DNA of 64,000 nt from Chitinophaga sancti. Its GTDB lineage: Bacteria; Bacteroidota; Bacteroidia; Chitinophagales; Chitinophagaceae. A program made the translations under genes and the position numbers. How positions within the stretch are numbered: the stretch's first letter is position 1; every line of letters begins with the position of its first letter. Under the pieces are notes generated by a model. It ran no database searches, had not been told where the DNA came from, and saw only the letters and a list, made by a program, of their open reading frames with translations. Positions 1-6,420 of the stretch are shown one piece after another. The stretch spans positions 7,758,501 to 7,822,500 of the forward strand of contig NZ_CP139972.1 in the NCBI RefSeq assembly GCF_034424315.1, written 5' to 3'.

Positions 1-1
1 T

Positions 2-931
2 TTGTTGCACAATGACTGGCTGGATCAGCAGCATGATGGAGCTACTTTTTCATTGAATGGGAAGGTGGCTTTTAGTACGGATAGTTACGTGGTATCTCCG
101 CTGTTTTTCCCGGGAGGGAACATCGGGGATCTGGCAATTAACGGAACAGTGAATGACCTGGCGATGTGTGGTGCAATGGCGCGGTATCTGTCGTTGTCAT
201 TTATCATAGAGGAAGGTTTGGAATTATCTCTTTTCAGGGAAGTGCTGCAGCATATCAAGGCGGCAGCGCAGGCGGCTGGAGTGGCGATTGTGACGGGCGA
301 TACGAAGGTGGTGGAGCGGGGAAAAGGTGATCAGTTGTTTATAAATACATCAGGTATTGGGCATATACATCCAAGGGCGGCGATCCATCATAACAGGATC
401 GTACCGGGAGATGTGGTGATTGTGAGTGGAGAAATAGCGACACATGGCATGGCGATCATGAGTGTGCGGAAGGGCCTGGAGTTTGAAACAGAGGTGTGTA
501 GTGATACAAGACCTTTGCATGAAATGGTGGGGAAATTGCTGGATTGTTTTGGAGAGCAGGTGAAGTTTTTAAGGGATCCGACGAGAGGTGGTTTGGCATC
601 AGTGCTGAATGAAATGACAGAGGCGACAAAATTGGGTGTACTGATGGAAGAGGCGCTTTTACCGGTGAATGAGCAGGTGGCAGCGGCATGTGAGATGCTG
701 GGATTGGATCCTTTGTATGTGGCGAATGAGGGGATCATGGTGGCGATAGTGAGCGCGGAAGTAGCGCCTTCAGTATTAGGTGCACTGAGGGGGATGAAAG
801 GAGGAGCGCAGGCGGCGATCATTGGAACAGTGACGAAGGACCATGCAGGAAAGGTGGTGCTGGAGAGTAGGATTGGTGGGCATAGGGTGGTAAACTTTTT
901 GCCAGGGGAGCAGTTGCCAAGGATTTGCTAA
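2..931 (+). CDS. hypE: HypE, hydrogenase expression/formation protein (5' end outside window)
   Basis: HypE makes the cyano ligand of the NiFe-hydrogenase active site: it dehydrates the carbamoyl group received from HypF on its C-terminal cysteine. The visible 309 codons match the AIR-synthase-like ATP-binding fold: an FSTDSYVV motif near the start, NGTVNDLAMCGA, a TGDTKVVERG segment and RDPTRGGLASVLNEM. It ends in the diagnostic PRIC tail whose last cysteine carries the cyano group. The N-terminal 25-35 residues expected for the family are missing, and the frame is open to the window edge (the first codon here is TTG), so the gene starts upstream. No hydrogenase structural gene is in view; the rest of a hyp or hydrogenase cluster should lie to the left. 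Confidence 0.93.
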   Translation: MLHNDWLDQQHDGATFSLNGKVAFSTDSYVVSPLFFPGGNIGDLAINGTVNDLAMCGAMARYLSLSFIIEEGLELSLFREVLQHIKAAAQAAGVAIVTGDTKVVERGKGDQLFINTSGIGHIHPRAAIHHNRIVPGDVVIVSGEIATHGMAIMSVRKGLEFETEVCSDTRPLHEMVGKLLDCFGEQVKFLRDPTRGGLASVLNEMTEATKLGVLMEEALLPVNEQVAAACEMLGLDPLYVANEGIMVAIVSAEVAPSVLGALRGMKGGAQAAIIGTVTKDHAGKVVLESRIGGHRVVNFLPGEQLPRIC

Positions 932-1005
932 GCAGGTGTGGTGTTAGTATTGAGGGTAGATTTTTATGCGGGGCAATATTTAGTGAAGGGATGCTATAGC
1001 GTTCA

Positions 1006-1090
1006 TGGTGCCAGCCTGGTTGTAAGAGAACGTGTCATGGCGGATATTAATTTATGGAGAGCTTGGTGCCAGCATCGTTGTAAGAGGAAG
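1006..1090. repeat. Pair of 27-base imperfect direct repeats
   Basis: Bases 1006-1032 and 1064-1090 share the pattern TGGTGCCAGC-n3-GTTGTAAGAG with four mismatches, offset by 58 bases. They lie in the gap after hypE. No function is recognised; they may be a decayed tandem duplication. Confidence 0.4.
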
Positions 1091-1108
1091 TTCTGTGCAG
1101 TTAATTGA

Positions 1109-1546
1109 TTATTTGGTTTGGATGATGGTAAGAAAATCCTGTACAGAAAAACCATCGATATCAGTGATTCGCCATTTTACTACGTTGTTGGTAAGGATCG
1201 TAAGTTGGTAGAAAGGAGTATTCACCGGCCCGTCTGGAGTGTGATCATGGCGGGTAATGTGATCCAGTTTGTATTGGCAGGCGCTGACTGGAATAGATTC
1301 CTGTTTTGTTTTGAAACCATGGATGTAGGTGATGGTGAGCAGGTGATTTTCGATGGCGATAATTTTTATAAAACGGTTTTTGACAAGAACCAGCCAACAT
1401 ACATAGGCAATAGGAGGAATGAGTCCGAGGCAGGTGAGACCAGGAATGTGGTAAATAACAACGGAGAATAGGAGAGCAGAGAAAACGCCGATCACGCAGA
1501 GGAAGAGGTCGGGATTGGTGTATTTGGCGGTAGTATTGATTTGCAT
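1109..1546 (-). CDS. Small membrane protein, paralog of 1685-2107
   Basis: Unrecognised 145-residue protein. Two hydrophobic segments (about residues 14-35 and 37-56) form an N-terminal hairpin, followed by a polar, beta-rich C-terminal region of about 85 residues. This layout is that of bacterial PH-like proteins anchored by two membrane helices, but no family signature is definite. It shares MQI at the start, the WLVxxKxRF turn after helix 2, PVSAC near residue 88, and a GFxVxDFL ending with the next gene on the same strand, so the two are tandem paralogs. Both are transcribed leftwards, and this copy is downstream. Function unknown. Confidence 0.7.
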   Translation of the reverse strand: MQINTTAKYTNPDLFLCVIGVFSALLFSVVIYHIPGLTCLGLIPPIAYVCWLVLVKNRFIKIIAIENHLLTITYIHGFKTKQESIPVSACQYKLDHITRHDHTPDGPVNTPFYQLTILTNNVVKWRITDIDGFSVQDFLTIIQTK

Positions 1547-1597
1547 AGTTAATAATTTTAATCAGATTTGAGGAACTCGAAGTTCCGTGTTTTACCA

Positions 1598-1660
1598 GGA
1601 CTCATTTCATAGATAGGGATTGATAATCAATATTTAATTGGCAATTATGAAATGAGTTCC
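1598..1660. repeat. Palindromic element copy A (ACTCATTTCATA arms, ATTGATnATCAAT core)
   Basis: The 12-base arms ACTCATTTCATA (1600-1611) and TATGAAATGAGT (1646-1657) are perfect inverted repeats around an AT-rich spacer containing the smaller palindrome ATTGATAATCAAT. A second copy with the same arms and same core lies at 46028-46096. It sits between the two paralogous membrane-protein genes. It could be a small non-autonomous transposable element (MITE-like), a protein-binding site or a processing hairpin; the sequence does not decide. Confidence 0.6.
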
Positions 1661-1684
1661 AGTATTTTAATTTGTTTTCCCCCT

Positions 1685-2107
1685 TTAATAAATCCCGATA
1701 TATTTCAATAAGGCCAGAAAGTCTTCAACATGAAATCCTTCCATGGTGGTAAATTTCCATCTTTCACTATTATTTATTGAAATAGTTAACTGATAGTTTT
1801 TCTCCTTTTTGTCTTTAACAACCCGTGTAAACATTTCCAGATTGAACCTGCATGCACTCACAGGAAACGAATCATATTTCGTGCGAAATGCCTGGAAGTA
1901 TTTTACAGTCATTGTATCCCCTTTCGCAGAGACAGCTTTGGGAAACCGGTGTTTTAATACCACCAGCCAGAGTACGATACCGAATACCGGGAAAAGTGTC
2001 AGCCATATGAATTTGTGCATGTGGGTTGCGATGAGCAGGAAGATTGTAGCAAATCCAATGGTAAAAAGGTATAGGTCAATGAATTTGTTCGAAGATTTAA
2101 TTTGCAT
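1685..2107 (-). CDS. Small membrane protein, paralog of 1109-1546
   Basis: Unrecognised 140-residue protein with two hydrophobic helices (about residues 13-31 and 34-52) and a soluble C-terminal half. It matches its downstream neighbour over the whole length, with shared PVSAC, a YQLTI strand and a GFxVEDFL end. Divergence is high (about a third identical by eye), so the duplication is old. The ATG at 2107 gives a sensible N-terminus (MQIKSSNKFIDLYLF). It has no obvious metabolic partner; the MBL-like or hydrogenase neighbours do not explain it. Confidence 0.7.
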   Translation of the reverse strand: MQIKSSNKFIDLYLFTIGFATIFLLIATHMHKFIWLTLFPVFGIVLWLVVLKHRFPKAVSAKGDTMTVKYFQAFRTKYDSFPVSACRFNLEMFTRVVKDKKEKNYQLTISINNSERWKFTTMEGFHVEDFLALLKYIGIY

Positions 2108-2133
2108 GGGTAGATTGATTGGGTTTGTTATGA

Positions 2134-2264
2134 GGGAACCCTTGGCCTCGTTGTTTCTAAATCTACAAAGAAAAGGGATATGAATGAATTTTGATTGGCT
2201 TTATTGTCGGGGAACGCTGGCCTCATTGTTTCTGAATCTACAAAAAAAGGGATATGAATGAATT
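2134..2264. repeat. Two direct repeats of about 55 bases
   Basis: Bases 2134-2190 and 2210-2264 are near-identical copies running from GGGAAC through TTGTTTCT-AATCTACAAA to GGGATATGAATGAATT. They differ at about four positions plus a small length change, and are offset by 75 bases. The rest of the gap up to the monooxygenase start at 2529 holds no recognisable gene. The repeats may be upstream regulatory DNA of the leftward paralog or leftovers of a local duplication. Confidence 0.6.
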
Positions 2265-2528
2265 GTTCGTATGGGGATGAAAGTTCTTGTAACAGGGAAT
2301 GATAATTGAGTGATTTTTTCAGGAGATGGGTGTAGTATTCCGAGGATGGCTGTTTGATTCAGAAGATAGGAAAAGGATTCTTACGATTGCTGTATGATGA
2401 TATAACTATTGTTTTTGGAACTGCTTCTTACACTATATTTTGACCTTTTAGGACTATTTATTGCCCAAAGCCTGCTATTTTATCCAAAAATCACTTCAGA
2501 TCTTTGTATCATCAAAATCAAAATTTCT

Positions 2529-3629
2529 ATGAAGAAAATAGCCATTGTAGGTGGAGGCCCTGGAGGATTGACATTAGCTCGTCTGTTGCAGGTAAAAGGT
2601 TTTCCATCGGTACAAGTATATGAAAGAGATCTGGATAAGGATGCAAGGGTACAGGGCGCAACACTGGACCTGCATGAAGAGTCTGGTTTAGCAGCATTGC
2701 AGGAAGGCTTGCTAATGGAGCCCTTTATAGCGAACTACCGCCCGGGGGCTGATAAGATCAGGGTAATGGACAAGAACGCCCACATCCTTGCAGATGAGCA
2801 TGCAGGGGAGAAGGAGGAAAGCCGTCCTGAAATTGACAGGGGGCCTTTGCGGAAAATATTGCTGGAATCACTGGCGGAAGATACGGTGATATGGGATAGC
2901 CAGTTTGCAGGCATGGAGAGAAGTGGAGATGGTTGGTTGCTGAGTTTTAAGAATGGTATGACAGCATATGCCGATGTAGTGGTAGGGGCTGATGGCGCGA
3001 ATTCAAAGATAAGGTCGTTTATAACCCCGATAAAGCCATTTTTCGTGGGAATGACCGTGTTGGAAGGGAGTGTCTATGATGCGGAGAATTTGGTACCTGA
3101 AATGTTTGAGTTAGTGAAAGGAGGGAAGCTGTTTATTTTTGGGGATAGTAAGACGCTGATAGTAAGTGCGAAGGGAGATGGAACCCTGTCATTCTATGCT
3201 GGATTTAAATCGGAGGCGGATTGGGCACTGAAGGGAGATTTATTGGATTGGTACCGGGCTGAGTTTAAAGGCTGGGCACCGGTGTATGAGACCTTGTTCG
3301 CAAATGTGGCAGGAATGATTACGAGACCACAATATTGTATGCCATTGGATCAGGATTGGGAGGCCTTGCCGAATGTGACAATGTTGGGAGACGCGGCGCA
3401 TTTGATGCCGCCTTATGCTGGGGAAGGAGTGAATATGGCAATGTTGGATGCCCTGGAGCTGAGCCGTAGTTTGGCGAATGAGAAAGATGTGCAGGTGGCC
3501 ATTGCAGCGTATGAGCAGAAGATGCGGAAGACGGCATCAGCAATGGCGGCGATGACGCTGGAGCAAACGGAGGTGCTGCATAGTTCCGGGGCGATCGGGA
3601 GTATGATGAAAATTATGGGTCAGCTGTAA
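2529..3629 (+). CDS. FAD-dependent monooxygenase, TetX-like
   Basis: Group A flavoprotein monooxygenase of about 366 residues using NAD(P)H and O2 to hydroxylate a small aromatic or polyketide substrate. The dinucleotide-binding GGGPGG motif is at residues 8-13, an ARVQGATLDLH segment follows as in TetX-type enzymes, and the second FAD motif GDAAHLMPP is at about 287-295, followed by AGEGVNMAMLDA. The frame is open upstream to 2409, but the Rossmann start MKKIAIVGGG at 2529 is the natural N-terminus. Length and motifs fit the TetX/PgaE group. Whether tetracyclines are substrates cannot be inferred; most environmental relatives have unknown substrates. It stands alone with no partner regulator. 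Confidence 0.82.
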   Translation: MKKIAIVGGGPGGLTLARLLQVKGFPSVQVYERDLDKDARVQGATLDLHEESGLAALQEGLLMEPFIANYRPGADKIRVMDKNAHILADEHAGEKEESRPEIDRGPLRKILLESLAEDTVIWDSQFAGMERSGDGWLLSFKNGMTAYADVVVGADGANSKIRSFITPIKPFFVGMTVLEGSVYDAENLVPEMFELVKGGKLFIFGDSKTLIVSAKGDGTLSFYAGFKSEADWALKGDLLDWYRAEFKGWAPVYETLFANVAGMITRPQYCMPLDQDWEALPNVTMLGDAAHLMPPYAGEGVNMAMLDALELSRSLANEKDVQVAIAAYEQKMRKTASAMAAMTLEQTEVLHSSGAIGSMMKIMGQL

Positions 3630-3752
3630 TCTGTAAATAAATTTGGTGCAATACAAGACTCTGGAAGCTGTCGGGATTTTCGATAGCACCAGGGTCTTCT
3701 GCTTTTAAATAAGTCTCTACTGTTTGTAATAGTAGAGCAGGGTAAGTAGTCG

Positions 3753-3965
3753 TTAAGCTGGATTACCTCGTGAATAATACCACTTCTTTTGAACCAGGAA
3801 CTGTGCAACCCAAAGTGGTAATAGCAGGAAGATTGGTAAGGTGCTACTTGTCTCTGTAGGGTAACGTACTTGTACAAGAATAACGGGAATGATAAACAAA
3901 GCACTTAATACCCGGTTGATACGGATGGCCCATTTTTTTCCCAGCCATAATAGAAGGGGAATATT
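3753..3965 (-). pseudogene. Possible remnant of a small membrane protein
   Basis: On the minus strand an uninterrupted frame of 70 codons encodes a convincing membrane-type peptide: LLLWLGKKW, then RINRVLSALFIIPVILVQV, then a second hydrophobic stretch IFLLLPLWVAQFLV ending in KKWYYSRGNPA. It has no ATG, GTG or TTG start and is preceded by an in-frame TAG, so it looks like the 3' end of a broken gene. It lies in the 380-base gap between the monooxygenase and the end of the heme-copper-like gene. The rest of the gap has only a 7-base stem CTCTACT/AGTAGAG near 3714-3738. Confidence 0.3.
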
Positions 3966-4009
3966 CTATAGCTATGCATTCAAACATTTTAATGAAATCC
4001 CGATATTCA

Positions 4010-5161
4010 TCAGGATTTGTTCCTGATCACCAGCACTCCTATCCCCGTCATCATCACCATCCCGGCCCCGAGCAACCAATACGGTACCATCGGCGTTCCA
4101 CTCCCCCAAAAATATGCCATCACACACTGTACCATCAATATCACCTCATTTGCAATCACCCCTGTTATAAATATCCCCAATCCCAACTTATCTCCCTTTA
4201 TCAGTCGATTCAATATCAAAAAACCTAGAATCAAAAACGAAACAAATCCCAACACCACTAAATGCAAATACCCAATCACCACCGGCCGGAACCCATACGC
4301 AAACCTGCCCAATGCAGTTACCAACGTCAATACCTGCAAAACAATTTTAACAATAAACGCCAGCGAAGCCAATACCCACAGCACATGCAAATTCTTTATC
4401 ACCGGTACCGCCAGTATCAAAAACACCAATGCCGCCAGCTGTAACATTCCCGCTGCCCCTGCTATCGTATATACCCATCCCGGAGGATGCGCCCACAACG
4501 TAGACATACAATATGCCGGCACACAGGCAATCCCCATCAATATCACAAATACCTTACTGAAATTCGGTGCCAGGTAAATATGAAACCTCGGTGCCGCCCA
4601 AAAGAACAATGCCACCACCCCAAACGTAAACCAACCATTATACTGAAAATGCAGATAGAAATAAATCGCATTATTGTACAATACCATATCCCCCTTCCCA
4701 AAAGCCAGCATAAAAGGCCCTGCACTGGAAATCATCAGGAACACCAGCGCCAGCCGCAAACAGGACTTTACCAAAGGAGGAAAACTTAAAGAAGAAATAT
4801 CCTTTAAGTACGAAATCGCAAACCAAAAACTAAACACCACTGACAACGCTGAAAACGCAATTGACACCACCCCATAGCCCTGGATCGCAAAACTAATCAG
4901 CATGCCAAAACTTGCCACCTGGTTCAGCCAGAACTGGTACATGTACGTCTTCCTGAAAGGTATCAGGTACACGAAACACGTAAACAACACCGTCGTTACC
5001 CACCCTGAAAAAGCAAAATGAGAATGTGCATGCAACAGGTATTTATAATCCAGTACCGGCAGGGAAAATGCCCCCTTATACCTTAGTGTCACACCCAGCA
5101 TGGACACTATCAATAAATTCACCAGTGACAAATACGTCCACTTCTTAATGGTATCAAACAT
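4010..5161 (-). CDS. Heme-copper oxidase subunit I-like / NnrS-like integral membrane protein
   Basis: A 383-residue protein with about ten to eleven membrane helices. Histidines sit in a pattern typical of heme-binding membrane proteins: HAHSHFAFSGW at residues 44-54, YLHFQYNGW with His171, an HPPGW loop, and GYLHLVVLGF late in the protein. This resembles a distant relative of cytochrome oxidase subunit I (cbb3 or NO-reductase side) or the NnrS family. The full six-histidine set with the paired CuB histidines is not evident, so catalysis is doubtful. Its ATG overlaps the end of the Crp/Fnr gene by 8 bases, so the two are co-transcribed, divergent from the nos operon. A role in nitrogen-oxide metabolism or its stress response is inferred from this context. 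Confidence 0.6.
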   Translation of the reverse strand: MFDTIKKWTYLSLVNLLIVSMLGVTLRYKGAFSLPVLDYKYLLHAHSHFAFSGWVTTVLFTCFVYLIPFRKTYMYQFWLNQVASFGMLISFAIQGYGVVSIAFSALSVVFSFWFAISYLKDISSLSFPPLVKSCLRLALVFLMISSAGPFMLAFGKGDMVLYNNAIYFYLHFQYNGWFTFGVVALFFWAAPRFHIYLAPNFSKVFVILMGIACVPAYCMSTLWAHPPGWVYTIAGAAGMLQLAALVFLILAVPVIKNLHVLWVLASLAFIVKIVLQVLTLVTALGRFAYGFRPVVIGYLHLVVLGFVSFLILGFLILNRLIKGDKLGLGIFITGVIANEVILMVQCVMAYFWGSGTPMVPYWLLGAGMVMMTGIGVLVIRNKS

Positions 5162-5744
5162 ACACCTTTCCTTTATTAACCAATAGATCTCCCTTCCTAT
5201 ACATCGTTCTGATCGTGCGGATCACCGTCTCCACCCTTAACCCCGTCATATCAGCTATCTGCTGTCTCGTCAGCGTAACACGTAGTCGGCCATGCAATAA
5301 TTCCGGCACCGTATACCGCTTCAATACTCCTCTTATCAGCACCGCCGGCTCGCTGCAGGTCATCTCTCTTGATAGAATAGTCTTCAGTCTCAGCCGTTTG
5401 GCGAGCAAAGATGTAAAAGCAAAATGAATGTCCGGATTCTCTTTCAGTAAACGAATAAACGTTGGCTTAGGCAGGCGCCATATTACACTGTCACTATCAG
5501 CTACAGCAGCGGCAGGATATTCCCCGCCTGTAAAAAGTGGTGGCTCCCCGAAAGATTCTCCTGATCCAAAGATCCCCTGTATAAATTCCTTTCCATTAGC
5601 CCCGGTATTCACCATCCGGACTTCCCCGGATTCAATCTGGTAATAAAAGTGCGCTTCTTCCCCCTCTGTAAAGATAACCCGGCCTTTTTCCGCTGTCAGG
5701 CGGATGGCGCCCCATTCTCCCAGCAGGTCGGTGTGGATGATCAT
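5154..5744 (-). CDS. Crp/Fnr-family transcriptional regulator
   Basis: A cyclic-nucleotide-binding-like beta-roll (about residues 10-110, with EGEEAHFYYQIESGEVRMV and GESFGE) is joined by a long helix to a winged HTH (LTRQQIADMTGLRVETVIRTIRTM). The ATG at 5744 gives 196 residues starting MIIHTDLLGEW; a TTG nine codons upstream (5771) is a possible alternative. There is no N-terminal cysteine cluster, so it is not an iron-sulfur FNR; heme or another ligand, as in DNR/NnrR-type regulators, is possible but not shown. It is divergent from the nos operon with two Crp/Fnr-type sites between them, so it is the likely activator of N2O respiration and may also control itself. Confidence 0.88.
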   Translation of the reverse strand: MIIHTDLLGEWGAIRLTAEKGRVIFTEGEEAHFYYQIESGEVRMVNTGANGKEFIQGIFGSGESFGEPPLFTGGEYPAAAVADSDSVIWRLPKPTFIRLLKENPDIHFAFTSLLAKRLRLKTILSREMTCSEPAVLIRGVLKRYTVPELLHGRLRVTLTRQQIADMTGLRVETVIRTIRTMYRKGDLLVNKGKVYV

Positions 5745-5821
5745 TGTGAACGATTTATTAGGTATACTCAAAGCTACCCCGACCCATCATGCCGATAAAT
5801 GATCTTCAGCAGGTTTTGTAG

Positions 5822-5888
5822 TGATTTATATCAAATCAGGTTTTATGATCTGGATCATATCTTCGGGCTGTTAACTGGTGTAATCTTG
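5822..5888 (+). promoter_or_regulatory. Tandem Crp/Fnr-type operators and nos operon promoter
   Basis: Two sites fit TGAT-N4-ATCA exactly: 5822-5833 (spacer TTAT) and 5846-5857 (spacer CTGG; the palindrome extends to TATGAT...ATCATA, 5844-5859). A Bacteroidota -7-like box TAATCTTG (one mismatch to TAnnTTTG) is at 5881-5888. With a start of transcription near 5892-5893 the second site is centred close to -41.5, the standard class II activator position; the first is 24 bases further upstream. The first site is about 80 bases before the divergent regulator's start, so autoregulation is possible. The transcription start is inferred. Confidence 0.65.
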
Positions 5889-5921
5889 TATCAGGAATTG
5901 TCAGAACACAATCTTTAATAA

Positions 5922-6413
5922 ATGAAAAAGTATGTTTACACAGCAGTGCTACTGGGACTCACCTGGGCCTGCTCTAACAACAGTCAGCCTCCAAAGGAGG
6001 ACTCCTCGGCACCTGTAGTTGAAGACAACAGTCTCGCGAGTTCCACGTCTGCATCTTCTGCAGCATACGATTCCACCAAGGGGGCGGGAAAGTACACAAA
6101 TGTAGCGCTGACTGCCACATTAGACCAAAAAATGATTGCAGCAGGCAAAACCGTGTATGAAGTAAAATGCGCAGCCTGCCATAAACTGACCGATGAAAAG
6201 CTGGTGGGACCCGGCTGGAAAGGTGTTACCACGAGAAAATCTCCGGAATGGATTATGAACTTCGTGAGCAACACAGACGAGATGATCGACAAAGATCCGC
6301 ACGCACAGGCAATGCTGGCAGTTTGCATGGTTCGTATGCCTAATCAACACCTGAGCGATGAGGAAACCAGAGACGTATTGGAATTTATGCGTAACAATGA
6401 TTCATCTAAATAA
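5922..6413 (+). CDS. Class I cytochrome c lipoprotein, probable electron donor to NosZ
   Basis: A 163-residue exported lipoprotein: signal peptide with lipobox LTWAC (Cys17), a Ser/Ala/Pro-rich linker to about residue 60, then one c-type heme domain with CAACH (Cys83, Cys86, His87) and the likely methionine ligand in VRMPNQ (Met139). It is the first gene of the nos operon and ends 7 bases before nosZ. In clade II nos clusters such small monoheme cytochromes are thought to pass electrons from the quinol pool to N2O reductase; that role here is inferred from position. The start ATG is supported by a proper lipoprotein signal. Confidence 0.9.
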   Translation: MKKYVYTAVLLGLTWACSNNSQPPKEDSSAPVVEDNSLASSTSASSAAYDSTKGAGKYTNVALTATLDQKMIAAGKTVYEVKCAACHKLTDEKLVGPGWKGVTTRKSPEWIMNFVSNTDEMIDKDPHAQAMLAVCMVRMPNQHLSDEETRDVLEFMRNNDSSK

Positions 6414-6420
6414 CAATTCT

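Noticed and set aside
388..822. Open frames on the minus strand inside hypE
   Set aside because: They are antisense shadows of a well-conserved gene, with proline- and serine-rich composition and no domain.
1809..2183. Rightward 124-codon frame over the second membrane paralog
   Set aside because: It is antisense to a gene that has a clear paralog, and its protein shows no organised features.
3714..3738. Hairpin CTCTACT/AGTAGAG as a terminator
   Set aside because: Seven base pairs with no T run on either side and a long loop; too weak to call.
3620..3904. Leftward 94-codon frame
   Set aside because: A different frame of the same strand encodes the more convincing membrane peptide; this one is cysteine- and tyrosine-rich with no pattern.
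4017..4577. Rightward 186-codon frame
   Set aside because: Antisense to the heme-copper-like gene; it is rich in N, T, I and P as expected of a shadow of a hydrophobic protein.
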